DNA from: CAIURC01 sp043777315
GTDB taxonomy: Bacteria > Verrucomicrobiota > Verrucomicrobiia > Chthoniobacterales > Chthoniobacteraceae
Direction of reading: 5' to 3'
Assembly (NCBI GenBank): GCA_043777315.1
Contig: JAYVPW010000097.1
Coordinates: 1 to 64,000, forward strand
Length of the DNA stretch: 64,000 bases
The notes under the pieces are model-generated. The model worked only from the letters and a program-made list of their open reading frames with translations. It searched no databases and was not told the DNA's origin. Positions 21,410-29,498 of the stretch are shown here, in pieces. The first letter of the stretch is position 1, and the number at the start of each line of letters is the position of its first letter. The position numbers and the translations under genes are program-made.

Positions 21410-22939
21410 TTAGTTCGCAGGAGCGGGACTAGGTGTTGGCGGTGTCGGGGCTGCAGGTGCGGGCGCGGAGTCGGATGCGGGTGGAACTGGGATGGGAGCA
21501 GGCGCGGCGGGCGCGGGTGCAGTGGGCAATGGTTCCGGCGCTTGCGGAGGCTGTGCCGGAGTTACAGGGACAGGCACCACAGGTTGCGCTGCGGGTACCG
21601 CTGGGGTCGGCGTTGACGCAGGCGGAGCTGGGTTGGCGGCTGGCGGCTCCGGTTGCAGCGGCGCCGGCGGCTCTCCCGGGGCTGCGCCGAAGGCTTTCAG
21701 CTCGGGCTCGGTCCACGGCGTCTTGCGATCAAGAAACTTCTTCCGCGCGGCCGCTACAACTTCAGGCGAAACGGGTGGGGCGCTGTTGCCGAAGGTCGAT
21801 CGGACGTAGGTCATCACCGCCGCGATTTTGTCGTCGGTCAACATCGCCTCCTGACCAGGCATAATGTTGTTGTAGGGCTTGCCTTCAACGGTCATGGGTC
21901 CCGCGTTGCCCTTCAAAATCATCGCGGCGAACCGCTCTTCCACACCGTTCACGTATTCGGATTTCGTCAGCGGAGGAAAAACGGGCGGCAGTCCCAGACC
22001 AGTCGGTTGATGGCAGGCGAAGCAGACGGACAGATAAACCTGCTTTCCCTGCGCCAAGACTGCGGGATCCGCCGGAGCGGAGGGCGCGGGCGTCGTCACC
22101 GCCGGGCTTGAACCTGCGGGTGCGGTTGAAGCGGGTGCCACCGCGGTTGGGGCACCTGCGGCAGTGGCGCTTGCTGCCGGAGCGGGAGGCGTTGCGACGC
22201 CAGCAGCAGGAGCCGCCTTCGACTCGCTTTTTGCCGGGGCGGGAAGCGCACCTGTCGCTTCAGGAAAATTGGCATCCGCCGGAATTTGTAGTAACTGCGC
22301 CGCCGTCCACGAGGCCGTCTGGCTCTCGAACTCTTTCCGCGCTGCTGCGACCTTACCCTCGGAAATTTCCCCGGCAGCATTGCCCCATTCCGAACGCACA
22401 AAGCTCGCAATGGCCGCAATTTTCTTGTCGCTCAAGTTCTTCTCCCAAGGCGGCATCACTCCATTGAAGGTCTTACCTTCCACAGTGACCGGCCCTTGCA
22501 AGCCCTTCAACAAGATCGCGAGCAGACGCTTCTCACCGCCGAGCACGAACTCAGATTTGGTGAGCGGCGGAAACTGACCGGGAATGCCAAGGCCGCTGCC
22601 TTGGTGGCAGGTGATGCAGTTTGGGTAAACAGCCTTCCCCTGCTGCGCGAGCGTCAAGGTCGCCGCGACCTCAGTCTTACCACCCTTCTTTTCTGGCAAA
22701 GGAAAGAGGACGCTCGGGTTGCTTTCGTATTCGTTGTAGATACTCGAGGAAAAACCCCCGTGGAAAACGCCGAGATAGGCACCGGCCCAGCAGACGGCCA
22801 CGCCGCAGATCGCGGTGAGCCAGAGCGGGATCGGAGTCACATCGGCGCTCGGGTCGCGATGTTCGCGCTGGATCGCGGCGTGAACTTCAGTCACGTCGGA
22901 CGTTTCGCGATAGTCGATGCGTTCAGGACCTTCGTTCAT
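21410..22939 (-). CDS. Membrane-anchored diheme cytochrome c with Ala/Pro linkers (CcoP-like position)
   Basis: 509 residues. An N-terminal membrane helix (about 40-62) is followed by heme domain 1 (CITCH, about 107), an Ala/Pro-rich linker, heme domain 2 (CFACH, about 314) and a Pro/Ala tail of about 90 residues. It occupies the place of ccoP after the ccoN- and ccoO-like genes and also has one anchor and two hemes, but its domains look like the neighbouring soluble cytochrome rather than classical CcoP. It probably shuttles electrons in the periplasm; the long flexible linkers would let the heme domains reach different partners. That role is inference. Confidence 0.85.
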   Translation of the reverse strand: MNEGPERIDYRETSDVTEVHAAIQREHRDPSADVTPIPLWLTAICGVAVCWAGAYLGVFHGGFSSSIYNEYESNPSVLFPLPEKKGGKTEVAATLTLAQQGKAVYPNCITCHQGSGLGIPGQFPPLTKSEFVLGGEKRLLAILLKGLQGPVTVEGKTFNGVMPPWEKNLSDKKIAAIASFVRSEWGNAAGEISEGKVAAARKEFESQTASWTAAQLLQIPADANFPEATGALPAPAKSESKAAPAAGVATPPAPAASATAAGAPTAVAPASTAPAGSSPAVTTPAPSAPADPAVLAQGKQVYLSVCFACHQPTGLGLPPVFPPLTKSEYVNGVEERFAAMILKGNAGPMTVEGKPYNNIMPGQEAMLTDDKIAAVMTYVRSTFGNSAPPVSPEVVAAARKKFLDRKTPWTEPELKAFGAAPGEPPAPLQPEPPAANPAPPASTPTPAVPAAQPVVPVPVTPAQPPQAPEPLPTAPAPAAPAPIPVPPASDSAPAPAAPTPPTPSPAPAN

Positions 22940-22954
22940 TCTCAGAAACTTGAG

Positions 22955-23608
22955 TTACTTCGCCGGCGCGGCGGCACCTTTGACTTCCTTCACCGGATGG
23001 GTGGAATCGAGAGACAGGAGATATGCCACGAGGTGCTTTGCTTCCGGTCGGGGAACAACTTCGTAGCCGTCTTTGGTCGGGACATTCAAAGCCTCGACCG
23101 AGCGCTGACCGGTGATCTTTCTCGTTTCAAACAAGTAACGGTAAGGCGGCATGTTGGACTCGCGGACGATCGATGTCGGCTGGTAGAGATGGAGGTATTG
23201 CCAGGTCGCATCGCGGTGCAGGGGCTTGCGAGGATCGTCCTTGTCTTCGTTCCGCCACTCTTTCGTCCCGACATTGGTCAGGTCCGGGCCCAGCCGCATG
23301 CTCCCCAAGTAAGCGGTCCGATCGTAGAGGTAATCCCGCGCCACAGTGCGCCGCGGACCCCAGCCCCGCTCGATGTCCAACCCGTTCTGCGGATCGCGGA
23401 TTTGCTGCGAGTGACAATAGTAGCAACCTTCCGAGGCATAGACCTCGCGACCCTTGCGAGGGTTGTTCACGGGATAAATGTCGCCCGCCTCTTCATCTAC
23501 TTGCGGCTGTAGGTTTCCAATTTGGACCTGAGGCACCAACACGAGCGCAAAGCACGAGATGGCAAATGATCCGAAGATTCCAGCGAAGAGATAGGAGGAT
23601 CGGCTCAT
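22955..23608 (-). CDS. CcoO/FixO-like membrane-bound monoheme cytochrome c
   Basis: 217 residues: N-terminal anchor (about 6-28), then a heme motif in GCYYCHSQQIR (about residue 62), the exact style of CcoO, and a probable axial Met in SNMPPYRYLF. GPDLTNVGT is also typical. In cbb3 oxidases this subunit passes electrons to CcoN. Here it follows the CcoN-like gene directly (0 bp gap), but that partner lacks the oxygen-reducing site, so the complex is probably not a standard cbb3 oxidase. Spacing to the next cytochrome gene is 15 bp. Confidence 0.9.
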   Translation of the reverse strand: MSRSSYLFAGIFGSFAISCFALVLVPQVQIGNLQPQVDEEAGDIYPVNNPRKGREVYASEGCYYCHSQQIRDPQNGLDIERGWGPRRTVARDYLYDRTAYLGSMRLGPDLTNVGTKEWRNEDKDDPRKPLHRDATWQYLHLYQPTSIVRESNMPPYRYLFETRKITGQRSVEALNVPTKDGYEVVPRPEAKHLVAYLLSLDSTHPVKEVKGAAAPAK

Positions 23609-25102
23609 TTAGTGTTTCTCCTCTCCCGGAATGGCGAACATCGTCGGTGCCCCGCCCGGTTGGCCGATGCGCAGGAGCATGAGCAGGAAATGCAGGGCAA
23701 AGATGACGTGCGCCACGGCGACGATGGCAAAGGCCAGGCTGTGTCCGGCGAGATATACCTGACCGATCTGGATGACCTGGGTAAAAGTCGCCTCCGGATC
23801 AACAATGGTCAGGCCTGCGGCCATGCCCGAAAATGCGAGCATCGCGATCATCACGCCGCCGCCGTAAGCCGCGCCCCAGAAATGCAGCTTGATCATCGTC
23901 GATGAAAGCCACTCGCAGCCCACCAGGCGCGGGGTGATGTAGTAAATCGCTCCGAACATCACCATCGAGAAGAACGCATAGATCACGAGGTGCTGATGCG
24001 CCGCTTGAAACTGGGTGAAGTGAACCACGCGATCGATGCTTCTCAACGAGGCGAGCAACCCCGTGACACTCGCGACGGCGAAGGCCACCGTTCCGAAATA
24101 GGTGAAACGAATGGTCGGCGAATAATAGACCATCTGAGTGTGACCACGCATGGTGAACATCAGGTTCGTGGTCACGGTCGCGATCGGCACGAGCATCATG
24201 AGGCTGGCCGCGATGCTGAATGTCGCCATCCACGCGGGGATCGGTCCGCCGCTCAGCCGGACCATGGCGGTGAGTCCTCCGAAAAGGGCAAATGTCCAAA
24301 AGCCGATCGTGGCGAGATTGTAGCTGTAGATGGGACGGTTGATGACTTTCGGAATCAGATAGTAAGCGGCAGCCAGTCCGATTGCGGTGAACCAAAGGGT
24401 CAACAGGTTTTGCGAATACCACGCGGCGACGACACTTTGCATCACTCCTTGGAGCTGAGGCAGGCCGCTCAGAAGGTGTGCCACTCCGAAGAACCAAGGG
24501 AACCAAAAGAAGGCTCCGAGAAGGTACCAAACGGAGATATAGACCGGCGACTTGCGGCGAAAACGGTAAAGGATGGCTCCCCAAAGTCCGATCACCACAT
24601 AGCCGAAAAACATGATCGCCGCGGCACCTCGAGGAATCTCCATTCCTTCGATTCCGGAGCTCTTCCCACCGAGCACGCTGGTCACCCCGATGAGCAGTCC
24701 CAAGTTCCAAAGGAATGCTCCAAAAACCAAGATGCCGGGCTGGCGCACCGCGACCCGGCATAAACGTGACATCAGCCAAATCGCCACGCCCATTCCGGCC
24801 AGGCTGGCCCAGCCATAAGTCAGCGTGAGATTGTAAGCTGGGGCGATGCGACCGTAAGTCAGCCATGAGGCATCGGCGAAGAAGCCGGGGCTATGGAGTT
24901 TCATCGAGGTGATGAATCCAAGCGCGGTCGAGATGAGCAGCCAGATGATCGCCGAAGCGAAAAACAAAAGGACCGGCCCCGCTGCCGCAGCATCGATTGT
25001 GGCGCGCTCAATTGCCACCCTCGCATCGATGGGCGACGCCGGCACCGCTTCGACCGCGATGGCCGTCGTTGGTTTGATTTCAGGAGCGGCGACAGCGGTC
25101 AT
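23609..25102 (-). CDS. CcoN-like heme-copper oxidase homologue lacking the Cu-B ligands
   Basis: 497 residues with about 12 helices after a 40-residue polar N-terminus; clearly related to cbb3 subunit I (WYSQNLLTLWFTAIGLAAAY, IPKVINRPIYSYNL, AAHQHLVIYAFFSMV). Aligned by eye with CcoN, the low-spin heme ligand of helix II is Y90 (RIAPAYN against RLRPLHTN), the helix VI Cu-B ligand is Q231 (WYSQN against WYGHN) and the helix VII pair is V281/R282. Only the helix X pair (H369, H371) remains. Without Cu-B it cannot reduce O2 or NO in the usual way. It overlaps the preceding small gene by 4 bp and abuts the CcoO-like gene, so it is expressed with alternative complex III. Function unknown; an electron-relay or structural role is possible. 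Confidence 0.85.
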   Translation of the reverse strand: MTAVAAPEIKPTTAIAVEAVPASPIDARVAIERATIDAAAAGPVLLFFASAIIWLLISTALGFITSMKLHSPGFFADASWLTYGRIAPAYNLTLTYGWASLAGMGVAIWLMSRLCRVAVRQPGILVFGAFLWNLGLLIGVTSVLGGKSSGIEGMEIPRGAAAIMFFGYVVIGLWGAILYRFRRKSPVYISVWYLLGAFFWFPWFFGVAHLLSGLPQLQGVMQSVVAAWYSQNLLTLWFTAIGLAAAYYLIPKVINRPIYSYNLATIGFWTFALFGGLTAMVRLSGGPIPAWMATFSIAASLMMLVPIATVTTNLMFTMRGHTQMVYYSPTIRFTYFGTVAFAVASVTGLLASLRSIDRVVHFTQFQAAHQHLVIYAFFSMVMFGAIYYITPRLVGCEWLSSTMIKLHFWGAAYGGGVMIAMLAFSGMAAGLTIVDPEATFTQVIQIGQVYLAGHSLAFAIVAVAHVIFALHFLLMLLRIGQPGGAPTMFAIPGEEKH

Positions 25103-25596
25103 TTTTTGATGTCGGTGGAAGCGGAAACATTGGCCGGCGACGCTGCCGGTGCGGCGGCGGTATTGGCAGGGTCAAACCGAACGGTATCCGCACCTTGCGG
25201 CGCAGATGGCAGTGCCGGTGGCGCGGGTTCGGCCGCGTTTGGATCAAAAGGCGCGGGCATCGGCAGAGAAGGCTCCACCTTGACCTGAGACGCGACGGGC
25301 TTCCTTGCCCGAAGGTCATCGACGACCAACCTGCGTGCGTCAGCAATTGGTAACCTCACGATGCCTTTTGGCTTATCGACCCATCCGACGCTCCCCAGCT
25401 TCTCTTCGTCGGATTTTTGCAACTCCACGCGCTTGGAATAACGCGCGGTGGCGCGCTTGTCTTCGATGTCGCGAGTCGGGCCGCTTTTCTGAATCCAGAT
25501 GTAAACGATCAGGGCAAAGACCACGAGGAAGAAGAGCGCCCAGACAAAGGTCAGGAACCCGCTCGGCTTGGCATGAGGTGTTTCTTCGATCGGCAT
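25099..25596 (-). CDS. Single-helix membrane protein after actF, unknown function
   Basis: 165 residues: one helix (about 14-35), a basic stretch (RATARYSKRVELQ), a short conserved-looking patch (GWVDKPKGIVRLPIADARRL) and a Pro/Ala-rich C-terminal half. It lies 1 bp after actF and overlaps the CcoN-like gene by 4 bp. It resembles small accessory proteins encoded with oxidases, but I do not recognise a named family. The VGWVDKPKGIVRLPIADA patch suggests a specific protein contact. Confidence 0.7.
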   Translation of the reverse strand: MPIEETPHAKPSGFLTFVWALFFLVVFALIVYIWIQKSGPTRDIEDKRATARYSKRVELQKSDEEKLGSVGWVDKPKGIVRLPIADARRLVVDDLRARKPVASQVKVEPSLPMPAPFDPNAAEPAPPALPSAPQGADTVRFDPANTAAAPAASPANVSASTDIKK

Positions 25597-25597
25597 G

Positions 25598-26800
25598 TCA
25601 GTTCGTAAGTTTGATCGAGGCGGCGAGCCGCGGATCGCGGATCGGGAACAGGTAGTTCTCGCTCACCTTCTTGAACCACAGCCATCCGAGAAATCCGCCG
25701 ATGCCCAACACTGAGAGCAGGTCAAAGATGCTCGGCGAGAATCCAGTCCCGTGCAACGCGGGCAGGACGATGACATAGATGTCGAGCAACTGCATGAGCA
25801 TGATCCACCCGGCGACCATGCAGAGAAACTTGGGCTTCTTTTTCGTCCACTGGAGCAGCAGCACCGGGAACGGCAGGAAGAACCGGCCAACGACGAGCAA
25901 GGTGCTGAAATACCACCAGCCGCCGGTGTTGCGAATCTGGAAGTAGATCGTCTCCTCCGGGATATTCGCATACCAGATGAGCATGTACTGACTGAAGCCG
26001 ATGTAGGCCCAGAAGATCGAGAAGGCCAACATGAACTTACCCATGATGTGGTAATGCTCGAGCGAGACGACCTTCAGGTAACCCTGATTCTTGAGGGCGG
26101 TGATGATGAGCACCAGCAGGGACATGGAACTGCCGGCCGCGCCCGCGAAAATATAGACGCCCCACATGGTCGAGAACCAGTGGTAGTTGAGGCTCATGAG
26201 CCAATCGACTCCCGCAAAAGTAATGAAGAGGCCGACGGCGGGAATCCCGCCGACGCCGAGCTTGCGCATCACGAAGGTATGCCTGGCCGCGCCGTCACGG
26301 TCTTGCGCCACCGAGCGCCGTTTCATCGCCAAGGCAATCGAACCCAAGATCAAAAAGTAAGCGGCTGCACGGATGAGAAAGAATGGCTTGGAAAGGAAGG
26401 GTTGCTTGGCGTCGAGCAATGGATCGATTCCGGGGCCGAGGTTCCACCATTTGAAAAGGTGCCCGGCACAGAGAAGCACTGGAATGAAGAACAGGATCAG
26501 GTAGGGAATGAGCGCCGCGACATTCTCCAACTGCCGACGCACCACCACCGACCAATCGGCATCGGTCGCATGATGCAGACAGGTCCAAAAAAGAGTCCCG
26601 ACACAGATGGTGAAAAAGTACGTGAAACCGAAGAGCCATGAGAAGGCGAACTGAGTCCGCCAAGCCGGAACGGCCAAGCCGATGAGGCTGAGGAGCGTGC
26701 AGACCGCGCCCACGCCGAGCAGGATCGTCGGCAGACCGCCGGCGCGCTTGATATCGAACTTCTCCGCGGTCGGCGGAGGGAGGCTGTGTGGATCGCTCAT
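25598..26800 (-). CDS. actF: Alternative complex III subunit ActF (integral membrane)
   Basis: 400 residues and ten predicted helices. The signature of ActF proteins is visible in the LFWTCLHHATDADWSVVVRR loop, the LFKWWN segment and the QYMLIWYANIPEE loop. ActF is one of the membrane quinol-side subunits of the quinol:cytochrome c oxidoreductase that replaces the bc1 complex. It is packed between actE (0 bp) and a small membrane protein gene. Confidence 0.93.
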   Translation of the reverse strand: MSDPHSLPPPTAEKFDIKRAGGLPTILLGVGAVCTLLSLIGLAVPAWRTQFAFSWLFGFTYFFTICVGTLFWTCLHHATDADWSVVVRRQLENVAALIPYLILFFIPVLLCAGHLFKWWNLGPGIDPLLDAKQPFLSKPFFLIRAAAYFLILGSIALAMKRRSVAQDRDGAARHTFVMRKLGVGGIPAVGLFITFAGVDWLMSLNYHWFSTMWGVYIFAGAAGSSMSLLVLIITALKNQGYLKVVSLEHYHIMGKFMLAFSIFWAYIGFSQYMLIWYANIPEETIYFQIRNTGGWWYFSTLLVVGRFFLPFPVLLLQWTKKKPKFLCMVAGWIMLMQLLDIYVIVLPALHGTGFSPSIFDLLSVLGIGGFLGWLWFKKVSENYLFPIRDPRLAASIKLTN

Positions 26801-27484
26801 TTACTTCTTGTCCTGCAGTTCCTTTTGCTGCGCCTCTGAGAGGTCCGCGACCTTGGCGTTCTGGCTGCGATGAAGCGCGCGGAGGTAGCTGACGATTGCC
26901 CAGCGATCTTCCACGGCGATTTGCGGACCATACGCGCCCATGGTGTTTTTACCGTTGGTGATGGTGCTGAAAATCTGCCCGTCAGGCATCACCCGAATGC
27001 GCTCGTCCTGGAGGTTTGCAACGGTCGCCCAATTGCCGATCTGCTGGACGATGCCGTTCCCCATGCCGGTGCGGCCATGACAGATGGCGCAGTTGATATT
27101 GAACCGCTCCTCACCACGGGCGATGAGCTTCTCCGTGACTTCGAGCGGGAAGCCATCGCCGTATGAATCGCCAAATTTTCCCGTGTTGTAGTAGTCCGGT
27201 TGGTTGCTGAAACCTTGCGGGGTAAGCGTCCCGTTTTTGGCACCGGCTTGCAGATAGCGGCCCTCGAGGGTGTAACCCATCGGAATCGTGCCCTCGACGG
27301 GTTTGCGAGCCGCGCGCCCATCTGCAAAGAACCCGCTGGGATGCTGTGGCTGGAACTTGGGTTGGTGATCCATGTCCGGGAAGATCTCGATCGGCGGAAG
27401 ACCGCTCTTCTGGCCGCGGAAACCAGCAAGGGCCAGCACCGCGCAGGTGATCAGGAGAAAGGAGGCGAAGAAGTAACGGAGCAT
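26801..27484 (-). CDS. actE: Alternative complex III subunit ActE (monoheme cytochrome c)
   Basis: 227 residues. An N-terminal hydrophobic segment (4-20, containing a Cys that could be a lipobox) is followed by the ActE opening LPPIEIFPDMDHQPKFQPQ. One heme motif CAICHG (about residue 138) and a cytochrome c fold ending YLRALHRSQNA. It is thought to be the periplasmic electron exit of complex III toward oxidases. It starts 13 bp after actD and runs directly into actF. Confidence 0.92.
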   Translation of the reverse strand: MLRYFFASFLLITCAVLALAGFRGQKSGLPPIEIFPDMDHQPKFQPQHPSGFFADGRAARKPVEGTIPMGYTLEGRYLQAGAKNGTLTPQGFSNQPDYYNTGKFGDSYGDGFPLEVTEKLIARGEERFNINCAICHGRTGMGNGIVQQIGNWATVANLQDERIRVMPDGQIFSTITNGKNTMGAYGPQIAVEDRWAIVSYLRALHRSQNAKVADLSEAQQKELQDKK

Positions 27485-27497
27485 TGGGCCAGTCTTT

Positions 27498-28043
27498 CTA
27501 GTCGTGAATGAGGGTCACGTGCTTGCCGCCGATGCTCTCGAGCAACTCACGGGTCTTGGCTTCCGAAAACTTGGGATCACGGGCTTCGATAACGACAAAG
27601 AAGCCATCGTCAGTAGCGCGTTTGAAGCGCTCCCAGTTGAAGACGGGATGATACCATTTCGGCAGTTGGTTCATGACCAGTAGCGCAAAGACTGTCGTGA
27701 ACGCGGAGAAGAGAATGGTGAGCTCAAAGAAAATCGGGAAGAAAGCCGGGACGGTCTTCCAGTCGAACGGCTTTCCATTCACGATGAGCGGGTAAATAAA
27801 CCAGGATGGGATGAAGGTTAGGCAGGCAGCGGTGACCAGACCAGTAATGCCACCGATAAGGACTGCGGAGGAAAGCCATGACTTGCCGAGTCCCATCGCG
27901 GCATCCATCCCGTGCACAGGAAAGGGTGTGTGGACGTCCCAACGCTTGAAGCCAGCGTCACGAACTTTCTCGGCGGCAGTCATCAACTCAGCGGCGGTCT
28001 CAAACTCGGCGCCCAGCCCATAAACTTTGCGGTATTCAGCCAT
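27498..28043 (-). CDS. actD: Alternative complex III subunit ActD (DUF3341)
   Basis: 181 residues: a soluble N-terminal part with an AEFETAAELMTAAEKVRDAG helix, the motif DVHTPFPVHGMDAAMG that defines DUF3341, two helices (about 57-80 and 95-118), and a soluble C-terminal domain (FFVVIEARDPKF). ActD anchors the complex and has no cofactor. Intergenic distances are 9 bp to actC and 13 bp to actE. Confidence 0.94.
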   Translation of the reverse strand: MAEYRKVYGLGAEFETAAELMTAAEKVRDAGFKRWDVHTPFPVHGMDAAMGLGKSWLSSAVLIGGITGLVTAACLTFIPSWFIYPLIVNGKPFDWKTVPAFFPIFFELTILFSAFTTVFALLVMNQLPKWYHPVFNWERFKRATDDGFFVVIEARDPKFSEAKTRELLESIGGKHVTLIHD

Positions 28044-28052
28044 GTCCGTGAC

Positions 28053-29498
28053 TTAGTGGTGCGCGTCGGTGCCGACGTGCGAACCGGGCTTGGGTTGGTG
28101 TGGATCGGCGGCAGGTGTGACGATTTTGACCTCGGACATCGCGATCATCGGCAGGAAGCGGACGAAGAGAAGGAAGAGAGTCAGGAAGATGCCGAAGGTG
28201 CCGACGAAGGTCCAGATCTCCACCCACGACGGCGAGTAGTGGCGCCAGGAAGACGGGAGGAAGTCTTGAGCGAGCGAGGTCACGATGATCACGAAGCGCT
28301 CGAACCACATCCCCATGTTCACGAACATGCAGACGATGAAGACGACGATGTAGTTCTGTCTCGCCCACTTCATCCAGAAGATCTGAGGGGACAGGACGTT
28401 GCAGGTCATCATGCAATAGTAGGCCCACGCGTACCAGCCTGAGTTGTGATACCCGATGCGAGCACGGAAGAAGGTGAAGCCCTCGAACTGATTGGCGCTA
28501 TACCATGCGATGAAGAGTTCCATCAGGTAGGCGTAGCCGACGATCGTTCCGGTCAGCAGGATGATCTTGGCCATCTTGTCCACATGCTGACGGGTAATGA
28601 GATCGTCGAGCTGCGGGTAAAGCAGACGCGCCGGGAACAAGATGGTCAGCACCATCGCGAATCCGCCGAAGATCGCGCCTGCAACGAAGTAAGGCGGGAA
28701 AATGGTCGTGTGCCATCCGGGGACGATTGAGGTGGCGAAGTCGAAGGAAACGACCGAGTGAACGGACAGCACGAGCGGGGTGCTGATGCCGGCGAGAATG
28801 AGATAGGCCATCTCATAATGCCGCCACTGGCGGTTCGATCCGCGCCAGCCGAGGGCAAAAATTCCGTAAAGGTAGCGCGTCACGCGGCTCTTGGCGCGGT
28901 CGCGGAGTGTCGCGAGATCGGGAACAAGGCCGGTGTACCAGAACAACACTGACACTGTGAAGTAAGTGGAGACGGCAAACACGTCCCAGAGCAGTGGTGA
29001 GCGGAAGTTTGGCCAGATGGCGTTGCCATTTGGAACTGGAGCCAGGAACCACGCCATCCAAACGCGACCGACGTGAATGCCGGGAAAGATGCCGGCGCAA
29101 ATGACGGCAAAGAGGGTCATCGCTTCGGAGGCACGGTTGATCGACGTTCGCCATTTTTGACGGGTCAGGAATAGGATCGCGGAGATCAGGGTTCCGGCGT
29201 GGCCGATACCGATCCAAAAAACGAAGTTGGTGATGTCCCAAGCCCAGCCCACGGTCTTGTTTTCGCCCCACATTCCGACGCCGTTGGAAATCTGGAGGCC
29301 GATGCAATACAGGCCGAACAGAGCGATCGGTGAAGTGATGAGGATTGAAATCCACCACCAGAACGGGGTGCGTTCCTCAACGATGCGAGAAACCTTGTCC
29401 GAGATCCACGCGAGCGAGCGCTCGTTTTGCACGAGCGGAACACGCGCGAGTTCCGGCGGCGTGGACAGAGTAACCGTCGTTTCGGTTGATTCAGCCAT
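28053..29498 (-). CDS. actC: Alternative complex III subunit ActC (NrfD-type quinol-binding membrane protein)
   Basis: 481 residues with ten helices, NrfD/PsrC family. Conserved landmarks are GIGHAGTLISAILFL, MTLFAVICAGIFPGIHVGR and SVVSFDFATSIVPGWHTTIF. It holds the quinol oxidation site on the periplasmic side and works with ActF and the Fe-S subunit ActB. Its ATG touches the actB stop (1-bp overlap), a sign of coupled translation. Confidence 0.95.
   Translation of the reverse strand: MAESTETTVTLSTPPELARVPLVQNERSLAWISDKVSRIVEERTPFWWWISILITSPIALFGLYCIGLQISNGVGMWGENKTVGWAWDITNFVFWIGIGHAGTLISAILFLTRQKWRTSINRASEAMTLFAVICAGIFPGIHVGRVWMAWFLAPVPNGNAIWPNFRSPLLWDVFAVSTYFTVSVLFWYTGLVPDLATLRDRAKSRVTRYLYGIFALGWRGSNRQWRHYEMAYLILAGISTPLVLSVHSVVSFDFATSIVPGWHTTIFPPYFVAGAIFGGFAMVLTILFPARLLYPQLDDLITRQHVDKMAKIILLTGTIVGYAYLMELFIAWYSANQFEGFTFFRARIGYHNSGWYAWAYYCMMTCNVLSPQIFWMKWARQNYIVVFIVCMFVNMGMWFERFVIIVTSLAQDFLPSSWRHYSPSWVEIWTFVGTFGIFLTLFLLFVRFLPMIAMSEVKIVTPAADPHQPKPGSHVGTDAHH

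Noticed and set aside
23609..25102. The CcoN-like gene as a nitric oxide reductase (NorB)
   Set aside because: NorB also needs the three helix VI/VII histidines (plus glutamate) to bind non-heme iron; these are missing here too.
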